64,000 nucleotides of DNA from Microbacterium kyungheense (GCF_006783905.1 NZ_VFPE01000002.1:930001-994000); one strand, 5' to 3'; counted from the stretch's first letter, positions 30,516 through 38,877 are shown. The notes: a model not told the origin generated them from the sequence alone. Numbers and translations: made by a program.

Positions 30516-31154
30516 ATGGCCCGTCCTCGTCCCGCGATCCTCACCCGCGGCGTCTCATCGCTCGTCGTGGGAGTCGTCGCGGGCGTCCTGGTCGCCCCGT
30601 CCCTCGGTGTCGCCGCCGGCCTGCTCGCCGGGTGGTCGGCGCTGTCGCTGACCAGCATCCTCATCGTGCTGCCGTTCGTCTGGCGGATGGATGCCGCGCA
30701 GACGCGCGCACACGCGACACTCGAGGACCCCAGCCGCCGCCTCACACGCCTCATCGCGCTGGTGGGCAGCATCGCGAGCCTCGGCGCTGTCGCGGTCGTG
30801 CTGTTCCAGGCGCGGCATGCCGACGAACTGACCTCGTTCCTGCTGGCGGGCATCGCCGTGATCGCGGTCGCGGCGTCGTGGGGACTGATCCAGGTGGACT
30901 ACCTGCTGCGCTACGCCCACATCTACTACGCAGAGCCGGTCGGCGGCATCGTGTTCAACCAGGACGAGGACCCCAACTACAGCGACTTCGCGTATTTCTC
31001 GGTCGGCCTCGGCATGACCTATCAGGTCGCCGACACCGATGTGACGATCAACGCGATCCGCCGCACGGTGGTCGCCCAGACGCTGCTGGCGTACCTCTTC
31101 GGCGCCGTCATCCTCGCCACCGTCATCAACCTTGTGACGAGTCTCGGAGGCTGA
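30516..31154 (+). CDS. DUF1345 family membrane protein
   Basis: A 212-residue integral membrane protein with about five helices. The conserved block LLRYAHIYYAE, then NYSDFAYFSVGLGMTYQVADTDV, is characteristic of DUF1345, whose function is unknown. The HxYY and SDF motifs between helices are the part shared across the family. Confidence 0.88.
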   Translation: MARPRPAILTRGVSSLVVGVVAGVLVAPSLGVAAGLLAGWSALSLTSILIVLPFVWRMDAAQTRAHATLEDPSRRLTRLIALVGSIASLGAVAVVLFQARHADELTSFLLAGIAVIAVAASWGLIQVDYLLRYAHIYYAEPVGGIVFNQDEDPNYSDFAYFSVGLGMTYQVADTDVTINAIRRTVVAQTLLAYLFGAVILATVINLVTSLGG

Positions 31155-31206
31155 TGGCGGGCAGGGTCGCGGTGGGCCGGAGGGTATGGCATAGCGAGAA
31201 CCCGGT

Positions 31207-31773
31207 TCAGGCCTCGAGGTCGTCGATCCCCGGCGTCCACGCACTGCCGGGGCGGCCCCACCCTCGCTTGCGGGCGATCTTCTGCACCGTCTTCCAGTCG
31301 CCGTCGTCCAGACGATCGACGTAGAGGATGCCGTCGAGGTGGTCGAACTCGTGCTGCATGATCCGCGCACGCCAGCCGTCGACCTGGATGCGGACGGCCT
31401 CGCCCTCCAGGTCCACGCCGGTGACCAGCACCTCGTCGGAGCGCCGAAGCGGGAAGCGTTCGCCAGGGAACGAGAGGCAGCCCTCCGACTCGTCGTCGGG
31501 GTCGGGGGCACCAGGCTCGGTCGGGCGCATCCACAGCTCGGGGTTGATGATCACGCCGCGCCACGGGTTGCCGTCGTCGTCGGCGTATGTGTACGTGTAG
31601 ATCCGCAGGGGCACGCCCACCTGAGGGGCCGCGAGGCCCACGCCGGGTGCGGCATCCATCGTCTCGAACATGTCGGCGACGAGCGTCCGGATCTCGTCGG
31701 TGATCTCGCCGACCGGCGATGCGGGGGCGTGCAGGACAGGATCGCCCATGATGCGAATCGGAAGAACAGCCAC
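31207..31773 (-). CDS. def: Peptide deformylase
   Basis: A 188-residue metalloenzyme that removes the N-formyl group from nascent proteins. All three family motifs are present: GVGLAAPQ (44-51), EGCLS (97-101, metal Cys) and HEFDH (141-145, metal His and catalytic Glu). The GTG start lies 6 bases after a TAGGCT -10 box on the minus strand. Confidence 0.97.
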   Translation of the reverse strand: MAVLPIRIMGDPVLHAPASPVGEITDEIRTLVADMFETMDAAPGVGLAAPQVGVPLRIYTYTYADDDGNPWRGVIINPELWMRPTEPGAPDPDDESEGCLSFPGERFPLRRSDEVLVTGVDLEGEAVRIQVDGWRARIMQHEFDHLDGILYVDRLDDGDWKTVQKIARKRGWGRPGSAWTPGIDDLEA

Positions 31774-31779
31774 GCCTTG

Positions 31780-31785
31780 AGCCTA
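31780..31785 (-). promoter_or_regulatory. Predicted -10 box of def (leaderless)
   Basis: Minus-strand TAGGCT lies 6 bases before the GTG at 31773. Confidence 0.5.
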
Positions 31786-31803
31786 CCGAGCGGTGCCTCC
31801 GGC

Positions 31804-31809
31804 TAGTGT
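31804..31809 (+). promoter_or_regulatory. Predicted -10 box of the DMT transporter gene (leaderless)
   Basis: TAGTGT lies 6 bases before the GTG at 31816. Confidence 0.4.
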
Positions 31810-31815
31810 CGAAGG

Positions 31816-32910
31816 GTGGTGTGGAATGCGGATGAGCTCGGGGACGTCGGCGATCAGCTCGTCGGCGCGTTCCAGAACCCCGGCATCCTCATCGGCATCC
31901 CGCTGGCTCTGCTCGGAGCGGTCTTCATGTCGTTCGGTGCGCAGTACCAGCATCGCGGCGTGACGAAGGTCGAGAGGCTCACCGGCTCATCGGGCAGCGG
32001 CGGACTCGAGTTCAGCCATCTGCTGCGGCTGCTGGCGCGCCCGTCATGGGTGATCGGCACCGTCATGCTGGGGCTCGCGATCGTGTGCCAGCTGTCGGCG
32101 CTGGCCTTCGCACCCCTCATCGTGGTGCAGCCGCTCGGCGCCATCGCCCTCGTCATCACGACCCTCCTGAACGCGCAGATCAGCGGCCACAAGCCGACCA
32201 GGCGCTCGCTCATCGCCATCGCCGCGTGCGTCGGCGGCATCTTCGTCTTCGTGGCGATCGCCGCGCTGTACGCGACCGAGAAGCCGGTGTCCAACACCGA
32301 GCTGATCACGATCCTCGTGCTGCTCGCGGTCGTCGCCATCGTCTTCACCGGCCTGTGGATCTGGCTGCGCAAGCGGATCGGGCCGTTGTTCTACATCATC
32401 GCCGCGGGCGTGCTGTACGGCTTCGTCGCGACACTCGCCAAGGTCATCATCGAGCGCATCAAGGCGTCCGACTTCGACTGGCTGACGTTCACATGCCTGG
32501 GTGCGCTCCTCGTGGCGGCGATCGTCGGGGCGTACTTCGTGCAGAGCGCGTACGCATCGGGCCCACCCGACCTCGTCGTGGCCGGCCTCACGGTCGTGGA
32601 TCCGATCGTCGCGATCATCATCGGCCTGACGATCCTGCAAGAGGCCGCCGGCGCTCCGCTGTGGGTGTTCATCTCGTTCGGCATCGTCGGCGCGATCGCG
32701 GTGTGGGGCGTCTTCCAGCTCGCCCGGCATCACCCCCAGGTCGTGAGCGACAGCCAGGAGCTTCCCATCCAGCGCGGCAGCCAGGGGGGACCGGTGGATG
32801 CCGCCCACCCGCGCACCGGCTCGGTCAAGGTCACCGAGGCCGTGGCGAAGGTGTGGCCCGAGCCGCCGGTGAAGGACAAGTCCGACTCGCCGGACAGCCG
32901 CGAACGGTAG
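31816..32910 (+). CDS. DMT-superfamily transporter (NIPA-like)
   Basis: A 364-residue membrane protein with about nine helices starting at residue ~23 (GILIGIPLALLGAVFMSFGAQYQHRGV). LIVVQPLGAIALVITTLLNA and VVDPIVAIIIGLTIL are typical of DMT/EamA proteins related to NIPA magnesium transporters. The soluble C-terminal ~55 residues are Pro- and Ser-rich. Substrate is not predictable. The GTG at 31816 lies 6 bases after TAGTGT. Confidence 0.82.
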   Translation: MVWNADELGDVGDQLVGAFQNPGILIGIPLALLGAVFMSFGAQYQHRGVTKVERLTGSSGSGGLEFSHLLRLLARPSWVIGTVMLGLAIVCQLSALAFAPLIVVQPLGAIALVITTLLNAQISGHKPTRRSLIAIAACVGGIFVFVAIAALYATEKPVSNTELITILVLLAVVAIVFTGLWIWLRKRIGPLFYIIAAGVLYGFVATLAKVIIERIKASDFDWLTFTCLGALLVAAIVGAYFVQSAYASGPPDLVVAGLTVVDPIVAIIIGLTILQEAAGAPLWVFISFGIVGAIAVWGVFQLARHHPQVVSDSQELPIQRGSQGGPVDAAHPRTGSVKVTEAVAKVWPEPPVKDKSDSPDSRER

Positions 32911-32934
32911 GCTCTTGTGCGCGCACACGCGTGC

Positions 32935-33008
32935 GGGGCGGTGGCCAAGCTGGTCAAGGCAGCGGGCTCATAACCCGACGATCGCGGGTTCAAGTCCCGC
33001 CCGCCCTA
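32935..33008 (+). tRNA. tRNA-Met (CAT), possibly tRNA-Ile2
   Basis: The T arm GCGGG/CCCGC with TTCAAGT and the anticodon loop CTCATAA (anticodon CAT) are clear. The acceptor pairs GGGGCGG with CCGCCCT with one G-U pair. The anticodon stem has three consecutive GC pairs. The usual initiator features elsewhere are not compelling, and the possibility that C34 is modified to lysidine, making this an isoleucine tRNA, cannot be excluded. CCA is not encoded. Confidence 0.88.
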
Positions 33009-33014
33009 CTCACA

Positions 33015-33056
33015 CGGACGCCGCAGCTCACCGGGCTGCGGCGTCCGCGGTCTTTG
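33015..33056 (+). terminator. Terminator after tRNA-Met
   Basis: A perfect 13-bp stem (33015-33027 with 33035-33047) and a 7-base loop are followed by GCGGTCTTTG. Confidence 0.85.
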
Positions 33057-33172
33057 TCGGGACTATTTCGTACAGTGCCCTAACTTTCGGGGGGACTGCT
33101 ACTGACTTTGCGGGCGCGTTGGCTGTAGCGTCATCGACAGCAACCTGTCCCTGACTCCTGACGGAGGCAACA

Positions 33173-35110
33173 ATGAAGTTCCTGCAGAGGCTCGGCAGAT
33201 CGATCATGCTCCCGGTGGCTGTGCTGCCGGTCGCTGCGATCCTGTCCGGCATCAGCTACTGGATCAGCAGCGCCACGGGCGGCGCGAACATCTTCTCGGC
33301 GTTCCTGGGCGCCGCCGGTGGTGCGCTGCTCGACAACATGGCGCTGCTGTTCGCGGTCGGCATCTCGATCGGCATGGCCAACAAGTCCGACGGCACCTCG
33401 GCCCTGGCCGGTCTCGTGTCGTGGCTGACGGTCACCACGCTGCTCAAGCCCGAGACCGTGATGCTGTTCACGGGCGTCGACGACGTGAACCAGGTCGACC
33501 CGGCGTTCCTGAAGGTGCAGAACGTCTTCGTCGGCATCATCTGCGGTCTGATCGGCGCATACTGCTACAACAAGTTCAAGGACACGAGGCTCCCCGACGC
33601 CCTGTCGTTCTTCTCGGGCAAGCGCTCGGTCGCCATCGTCACCGCGGGCTTCTCGCTCGTGGTCGCCATCGTGCTCTTCTTCGTGTGGCCGTTCGTCTAC
33701 ACGGGCCTGGTCACGTTCGGCGAGTGGATCGTGACGCTCGGCCCGTTCGGCACCGGCATCTACGGCTTCCTCAACCGCCTGCTGATCCCGGTCGGCCTGC
33801 ATCACGCGCTGAACTCGGTGTTCTGGTTCGATGTGGCAGGCATCAACGACCTGAACAACTTCCTCGCGGGCGAGGGCACGTACGGGGTGACCGGTCAGTA
33901 CATGACGGGCTTCTTCCCGGTCATGATGTTCGGTCTGCCGGGCGCGGCGCTGGCGATGTACCTGACGGCCAAGACCACCAAGAAGAAGATCGCCTACGGC
34001 ATCCTGCTCGGCGGCGCGATCTCGTCGTTCTTCGTCGGCGTGACTGAGCCGCTCGAGTTCGCGTTCATGTTCGTCGCCCCGCTGCTGTACGTGGTCCATG
34101 CGGTGTTCACCGGCATCTCGATGGCGATCAGCCAGATCCTTCCGGTGCGCATGGGCTTCGGATTCTCGGGCGGCTTCATCGACCTCGTGCTCGGCTGGAT
34201 GAACCCCATGGCGCAGAACCCGTGGCTCATCCCGGTGATGGGCGTGTTCTGGTTCTTCGTCTACTTCGGGGTGTTCTACTTCCTGATCAAGCGGTTCAAC
34301 CTGAAGACGCCGGGCCGCGAGGACGACGACACCCTGTCGCAGGGCACCGAGTACGACACATCGTCGACCGACGACAAGTACCTCGTGACGGCCGGTCGCT
34401 TCCTCACCGCTCTGGGCGGCAAGGAGAACATCACCGACCTGGAGAACTGCGCGACCCGCCTTCGACTGGAGGTCGGCGACGTCAGCAAGGTCGACGACGC
34501 CGCCCTCAAGCGCGCCGGCGCCGCCGGCACGATGAAGCCGGGTGGCAAGTCCGTCCAGGTCGTCTACGGGACCAACGTGCAGTTCGTGAAGGACGCCATG
34601 GAGGCGATCATGAACGGCCAGGCCGAGGCACCCGTCGGTGCCACGCCCGAGCCGGCCGTCGAAGCGGCCGCCGGCAGCACCGCGGTCCTGACCGACACCG
34701 CCAAGGCGACCGTGACGCTGCGCCAGCCGCTGGAGGGCCGCGTCGTTCCGCTCTCGGAGGTGCCCGACCCCACGTTCGCACAGGGGATCATGGGCCCGGG
34801 TCTCGCGATCCAGCCGACCGGCGACACGGTCGTGGCTCCCGCCGACGGCACGATCGGCGCCACCTTCGACACGAGCCACGCCGTGGCCCTCGTGCTGGAA
34901 GACGGCACCGAGCTGCTCATCCACGTCGGGATCGACACGGTGGGCATGAAGGGCGACGGCTTCCAGACGCTGGTCGAGAAGGGTCAGAAGGTCACGGCCG
35001 GCACGCCGCTCCTGCGCTTCGACCTCGCGAAGATCCAGGCGGCCGGTCACCCGGCGATCACGCCGGTGATCGTGCTCAACAACGAGGACGCGACGGTCGC
35101 GTTCGAGTAA
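33173..35110 (+). CDS. nagE: PTS sugar permease EIICBA, N-acetylglucosamine/glucose type
   Basis: A 645-residue three-domain phosphotransferase permease. The membrane EIIC (about 1-375) is followed by EIIB (about 400-480), with phospho-cysteine in NCATRLRL, and EIIA (about 510-645), with phospho-histidine in LIHVGIDTVGMKGDGF. The order IIC-IIB-IIA and the EIIC segment GLHHALNSVFWFD, then FFPVMMFGLPGAALAMY, resemble NagE more than PtsG. Glucose uptake is a real alternative. A GGAGG precedes the ATG. Control is unknown; the ~115 bases upstream contain a possible -10 TAGCGT at 33126-33131. Confidence 0.88.
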   Translation: MKFLQRLGRSIMLPVAVLPVAAILSGISYWISSATGGANIFSAFLGAAGGALLDNMALLFAVGISIGMANKSDGTSALAGLVSWLTVTTLLKPETVMLFTGVDDVNQVDPAFLKVQNVFVGIICGLIGAYCYNKFKDTRLPDALSFFSGKRSVAIVTAGFSLVVAIVLFFVWPFVYTGLVTFGEWIVTLGPFGTGIYGFLNRLLIPVGLHHALNSVFWFDVAGINDLNNFLAGEGTYGVTGQYMTGFFPVMMFGLPGAALAMYLTAKTTKKKIAYGILLGGAISSFFVGVTEPLEFAFMFVAPLLYVVHAVFTGISMAISQILPVRMGFGFSGGFIDLVLGWMNPMAQNPWLIPVMGVFWFFVYFGVFYFLIKRFNLKTPGREDDDTLSQGTEYDTSSTDDKYLVTAGRFLTALGGKENITDLENCATRLRLEVGDVSKVDDAALKRAGAAGTMKPGGKSVQVVYGTNVQFVKDAMEAIMNGQAEAPVGATPEPAVEAAAGSTAVLTDTAKATVTLRQPLEGRVVPLSEVPDPTFAQGIMGPGLAIQPTGDTVVAPADGTIGATFDTSHAVALVLEDGTELLIHVGIDTVGMKGDGFQTLVEKGQKVTAGTPLLRFDLAKIQAAGHPAITPVIVLNNEDATVAFE

Positions 35111-35121
35111 CGCGTACGACA

Positions 35122-35164
35122 GAGGGGGAGTGGATGCCGCGGCTCGCGGCATCCACTCCCTCTC
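35122..35164. terminator. Terminator between nagE and the DUF262 gene
   Basis: A 20-bp stem (35122-35141 with 35145-35164, one wobble) with a 3-base loop abuts the stop codon of the convergent gene. Its arms contain GGATGCC and GGCATCC. Confidence 0.85.
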
Positions 35165-37171
35165 TCACATCGCGGCGCCGATGTACGAGTACTTGACGAA
35201 GACCTCGGGCGCGAGCCCGGCCTCTTCGAGGACGCCCTGGACGGCGGCCAGCATGTAGCTGGAGTCCCAGCCCATGTAGAGCGAGTGCTCGTCGTCCAGC
35301 CGGTCCCACTGGCCGTTCCAGGACTGAGCCGTGTACACGGGACCGCCGCGTCGCGCGCTGTACGACACGACCGCGTCGCGCGCATCGGCCCACAGGCGTT
35401 TGAAGACGCGGTTGAAGAGGTACTTCACGTCGGGCACCTCCCAGTGCTCGCCGCAGTACTCCACGTACGACCACTCGCGATGCCACCCGGCGGGCCAGCC
35501 GCGGCGGCGGACGGCATCGAGGATCGGCGTGAGCCCATCGTCATCGATGGCGGGGCCGCCAGGACGCCGCCACACCTCGACGAAACGGTCGGTGAGCCGC
35601 GCCGACCGCTCCGCGATGGCGGCGGTGCCCCAGGCGGGCAGCCCGGCGAGCTCGGCCGTCGTCGACACCGCGCTGCGCGCGTAGAGCGCGCGTTTGTCGG
35701 GGAAGGAGCGATCGAAGGCACGGACGGCCAGATCCTCTTCGAGGACGGTCAGATTGCCGATCGTCTTCGCGAGGGCGCGATGGCTGTTCTGCTCGTCGTC
35801 GCTGTACGACGACCATTCGCGCACGCCGTCGCCCGACCAGCCGTCGCCGGGCGCGAGCGGGAAGATGTGCTCGAGGTCCAGCCCGGTGGCGCCGTCGACA
35901 CCCGCGATCCTGCCCAGGATGTAGGCGGCGTGGGGGAGCTCGGAGTACTTGAGCGCCACCGCGATGCGCTCGTCTGAAGGCGTGATGCGCGAGATCGCCG
36001 ACACGAGCGCTTCGGGCCCTTCCTCGCGCGCACGGCAGAGGCGCGCGACGAGCCGGTCCGTCCCGGTCCCGACCACGGAGCGACGGGCGAGCAGGGACTG
36101 CACCATCTCCAGCGTCTCGATCAGCTCGTCCCGCCCGATCGCGCCCAGCTCGTGATCGCGGTAGGCGCGCATCACGAGCGGGTACATCCCCGAGCCGAAC
36201 GTGCTCAGGTAGCCGAGCTGGCGCGCGACGACGGCATCCGTCGCCTCCTCCGGATGCAGCAGCACGCGGTACACGCGCGAGAACGCACGCCATTCCTCGG
36301 CGTGGGTGACGAGGTCGGCGAACTCCAGGCGCGGGAACTCGGCGCGGAACGCGTCGTACACACCGCGTCCGCCCACCACCGTCACCTCGCGGCCGGTCCG
36401 CATGACGAGGTACTGGCGCCAGAACTCGGCGATCGCCTCTCCGGTGTTCTGCTCGATCGGCTGCCAGTAGTCCGACTCGACCTCACGCTGCTCGGCGTGG
36501 GTGAGCCCCATCAGCACGTAGTTGTGGATGAGCTCGTGATCACGCAGCGGCTCGCCCGTCGAGTTGAGGCTCTCGAAGATCTGCTGGGCGTTCGCCCCCG
36601 CGCCGAGCGTGATCGCCACGTGCTCGAGCTTCTGCAGGCCGCGCCAGATGTGCGCGGCCTCGTCGAGGCTGATCTGGCTGCGGAAGAAGGCATAGTTGTC
36701 GTCGAACCGCGAATCGCGCTGCTCGCCGGGCGGGAGCGGAAGGTCGAGCACGACCCTTTCGAACACGGACGCCCACGCGCGATGAGGGCGCAGCTTCGTG
36801 CGCGTCTGGTCGTGCGAGTGCACGAGCACACGCTGGAGCTCGTCGGCCAGGGCGGGGTCGGACTCGCGCACGGTGTGGTGCAGCGCCGCCACCAGGAGCA
36901 TGAGCGTCGTCGTGCGCTGCTGGCCGTCGATCAGCACGAGCTCGGCCTCCGGCCCCTCACCGCTGGCGGACGAGAGGATGGATCCGATGAAGTGCATGTG
37001 GCGGTCGTCGAGGTCTGCCACCGCGCGGATGTCGGCCAGGAGCTGCTCGCACCCGCCGATGTCCCACCGGTACTGCCGCTGGTAGACCGGGACGACGATC
37101 GTCCAGTCCGCGGCTGACAGCCACCCGACCGTGTTGACAGCAGTTGCGTCGACGTTCGTGGCAGTGACCAT
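35165..37171 (-). CDS. DUF262/DUF1524 protein (GmrSD-like type IV restriction family) with RAMA-like C-terminus
   Basis: A 668-residue protein of the GmrSD family, in which the two activities are fused. The N-terminal DUF262 has the hallmark VPVYQRQYRW (27-36), HFIGSI (60-65) and LIDGQQRTTTLMLL (80-93), a predicted nucleotide-handling site, and FESLNSTGEPL (199-209). The DUF1524 HNH-type nuclease has LEHIFPL (433-439) and IGNLTVLEE (471-479). A third region (~555-668), with EYCGEHWEVPDVKYLF and a helical end LAAVQGVLEEAGLAPEVFV, looks like a RAMA domain, as found in restriction proteins; this is my inference. By analogy it would cut modified foreign DNA. It stands alone with no methylase or partner; DNA base composition is like its neighbours. 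Confidence 0.85.
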   Translation of the reverse strand: MVTATNVDATAVNTVGWLSAADWTIVVPVYQRQYRWDIGGCEQLLADIRAVADLDDRHMHFIGSILSSASGEGPEAELVLIDGQQRTTTLMLLVAALHHTVRESDPALADELQRVLVHSHDQTRTKLRPHRAWASVFERVVLDLPLPPGEQRDSRFDDNYAFFRSQISLDEAAHIWRGLQKLEHVAITLGAGANAQQIFESLNSTGEPLRDHELIHNYVLMGLTHAEQREVESDYWQPIEQNTGEAIAEFWRQYLVMRTGREVTVVGGRGVYDAFRAEFPRLEFADLVTHAEEWRAFSRVYRVLLHPEEATDAVVARQLGYLSTFGSGMYPLVMRAYRDHELGAIGRDELIETLEMVQSLLARRSVVGTGTDRLVARLCRAREEGPEALVSAISRITPSDERIAVALKYSELPHAAYILGRIAGVDGATGLDLEHIFPLAPGDGWSGDGVREWSSYSDDEQNSHRALAKTIGNLTVLEEDLAVRAFDRSFPDKRALYARSAVSTTAELAGLPAWGTAAIAERSARLTDRFVEVWRRPGGPAIDDDGLTPILDAVRRRGWPAGWHREWSYVEYCGEHWEVPDVKYLFNRVFKRLWADARDAVVSYSARRGGPVYTAQSWNGQWDRLDDEHSLYMGWDSSYMLAAVQGVLEEAGLAPEVFVKYSYIGAAM

Positions 37172-37268
37172 AGCCGTTCCAGTCTAGGAGGGCGGTGCGG
37201 CGCCGAGCCGGGCGACGGGCGGCCTCCGGTTATTCACGGCCGGGCCACCGGGCCCCTCCGGGGCCCCG

Positions 37269-37286
37269 AGGTAGGCTTGCCTAAGT
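37269..37286 (+). promoter_or_regulatory. Candidate DtxR/IdeR-type iron box
   Basis: AGGTAGGCTTGCCTAAG contains the perfect dyad TAGGC-TT-GCCTA (37272-37283). Its right half matches the actinobacterial iron-box consensus exactly; the left half is poorer (about 13 of 19 positions overall). It lies 50 bases before the dioxygenase-like gene, next to a possible -10 TTAAAA at 37295-37300. Confidence 0.5.
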
Positions 37287-37335
37287 TGAGCCTGTTAAAA
37301 CGTGCTGGCTCACTGACCGAAAGGCATGATTCGTC

Positions 37336-38109
37336 ATGGGTTACATCAAGTCCGCCGCTCTCGATGAGACCGGCTTCGTGGTCCTCGACTCCTACGGGGA
37401 AGAGGTCGACCCGAAGGAATGGCTCAGCATCGAGTACGTCGACTGGAAGTCGTCGGGTGACACCCGCTTCGCTCCGCTGGCCTCGGCCAAGGGCGAGATC
37501 GAGTGCAACGGCTTCTGGAACCACACGCCGCCGCGCACCGACAAGGACGGCGTCTGGATCCCCGAGCAGACCGAGAAGGCCCCGACGCTGACGCGTCGCG
37601 CGCAGGAGCCGGGCGCCAACGTCGGCCGCTGCCGCATCATCGAACTGCAGCCGAACTCGTACGCGGACGCGCTGTACAACCTGCACCAGGACGACAACAA
37701 CCGCCTCAATCCGGACGGCACCGGCTGGGTCGTGCGCGGGTTCTTCAACCTCACCGACGACAAGAACAGCTACTTCGTGCTGCGCGAGAACCGCACGGAC
37801 CCGAGCATCGAGTACCGTGTGGCGCTGCCCGCCGGCGCGCAGCTGATCGTCGACACGCAGCGCCTGTGGCACGCGGTGCACCACGACGGCACCGAGCCGC
37901 GCTACTGCCTCATCACGTCGTGGGAGTCCGGCCCCGAGCTCGACGCCTACATGGAGAAGTACCACGCCGTGCCGACCGCGCCGCAGTTCGAGGTCGCACA
38001 GGACGTCCTCGACGCCGGCCAGGCCGAGCAGGCGCGCCGCGACGCCGCCCGTGCCGCCTACTACGCCGCGAAGGGCAAGGCCGAGGTCCAGGCGATGAGC
38101 GAGGCCTGA
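37336..38109 (+). CDS. Putative Fe(II)/2-oxoglutarate-dependent oxygenase-like protein
   Basis: A 257-residue soluble protein I do not recognise by name. The middle has the features of a double-stranded beta-helix oxygenase: LHQDDNNR with H117 and D119, a strand GWVVRGFFNLT, then RLWHAVHH with H179, and R189 in PRYCLITSW, which could be the 2-oxoglutarate anchor. A long Ala/Glu-rich helix ends the protein. GAAAGG lies ~13 bases before the ATG. A candidate iron-regulator box upstream fits an iron enzyme made under iron limitation. The assignment rests on motif spacing only. Confidence 0.6.
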   Translation: MGYIKSAALDETGFVVLDSYGEEVDPKEWLSIEYVDWKSSGDTRFAPLASAKGEIECNGFWNHTPPRTDKDGVWIPEQTEKAPTLTRRAQEPGANVGRCRIIELQPNSYADALYNLHQDDNNRLNPDGTGWVVRGFFNLTDDKNSYFVLRENRTDPSIEYRVALPAGAQLIVDTQRLWHAVHHDGTEPRYCLITSWESGPELDAYMEKYHAVPTAPQFEVAQDVLDAGQAEQARRDAARAAYYAAKGKAEVQAMSEA

Positions 38110-38122
38110 GCCACCAGCCGTG

Positions 38123-38168
38123 CGAGAGGGCGTGGGAATCACAGTCTTGTGATTCCCACGCCCTCTCG
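38123..38168. repeat. Perfect 21-bp inverted repeat between the dioxygenase-like and DUF3145 genes
   Basis: Arms 38123-38143 and 38148-38168 are perfectly complementary with a 4-base loop GTCT. It can terminate the upstream gene. Its right arm also contains a possible -35 (TTGTGA, 38147-38152) paired with -10 CATAAT at 38171-38176, so it may double as an operator. Confidence 0.8.
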
Positions 38169-38170
38169 GC

Positions 38171-38176
38171 CATAAT
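38171..38176 (+). promoter_or_regulatory. Predicted -10 box of the DUF3145 gene
   Basis: CATAAT is spaced 18 bases from TTGTGA (38147-38152). This gives a conventional promoter with an untranslated leader of ~75 bases. Confidence 0.5.
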
Positions 38177-38209
38177 GGGCCGCAGCACAACCGAACAGCA
38201 GCCATGAAC

Positions 38210-38249
38210 CCGTTTCAGGTCGTAGGGGAAGACGCACCTGAAGAAACGG
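38210..38249 (+). promoter_or_regulatory. Leader hairpin overlapping the DUF3145 ribosome site
   Basis: CCGTTTCAGGT (38210-38220) pairs with ACCTGAAGAAACGG (38236-38249) apart from a 3-base bulge. The end of the right arm includes the first G residues of the GGAG ribosome site, so the fold would partly hide it. Confidence 0.45.
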
Positions 38250-38256
38250 AGACATC

Positions 38257-38760
38257 ATGGCGACAACACAGGCGCGTGGGGTGATCTTCATCCACTCCGC
38301 GCCACGCGCGTTGTGCCCCCACCTGGAATGGGCGGTCGGCCGTGCTCTCGGTCGTGCGGTGAGCTTCGACTGGGCAGACCAGCCGGTCCTCGCCGGCAGC
38401 CGTCGTGCGGAGTTCTACTGGGAGGGCTCGGCGGGCACCGGCGCCGCCCTCGCGACCGCGATCCGCGGCTGGGAGCACCTGCGCTTCGAGGTCACCGAAG
38501 ACCCCACACCGCGCAGCGACGGCGGTCGCTGGCTGCACACGCCAGGTCTCGGCATCCACTACGCCCAGACGGACACCGCGGGCAACGTCGTCATCGGCGA
38601 GGACCGCATCCGCTACGCCCTCGAGATCGCGGGGAGCGACCCGCTCGAACTCAACCGCGAGCTCCAGGTCGCGCTCGGCTCCGCCTGGGATGACGAGCTC
38701 GAGCCGTTCCGTCACGCCAGCGACGACGCCCCCGTCGTCTGGCTGCACAAGGTCGGCTGA
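38257..38760 (+). CDS. DUF3145 family protein
   Basis: A 167-residue actinobacteria-specific protein of unknown function. The conserved start ARGVIFIHSAPRALCPHLEWAVG, the middle GWEHLRFEVTE and the end WDDELEPFRHASDDAPVVWLHKVG match the family along its whole length. It is soluble, with no signal or membrane helix. GGAG precedes the ATG. It is transcribed toward the fatty-acid cluster and separated from it by a strong terminator. Confidence 0.9.
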   Translation: MATTQARGVIFIHSAPRALCPHLEWAVGRALGRAVSFDWADQPVLAGSRRAEFYWEGSAGTGAALATAIRGWEHLRFEVTEDPTPRSDGGRWLHTPGLGIHYAQTDTAGNVVIGEDRIRYALEIAGSDPLELNRELQVALGSAWDDELEPFRHASDDAPVVWLHKVG

Positions 38761-38877
38761 GGCAGCGGCGACGTGAACGTGGGGTGACACAGGCGCAGGC
38801 GGTGCGAGGCGCCACTACCGAGGCTCGGAGGCCATGAATCCCGGGTCGCGGGACCGCGAACCACCGCCTGACACGAC

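Noticed and set aside
32935..33008. Initiator tRNA-fMet
   Set aside because: Three GC pairs occur in the anticodon stem, but the acceptor end closes with a G-U pair instead of the usual unpaired C1-A72, so initiator identity is not supported.
37250..37266. A terminator hairpin GGGCCCC-TCC-GGGGCCC before the iron-box gene
   Set aside because: It is short (7 bp), lies upstream of both divergent genes, and has no T tract. It may be chance in GC-rich sequence.
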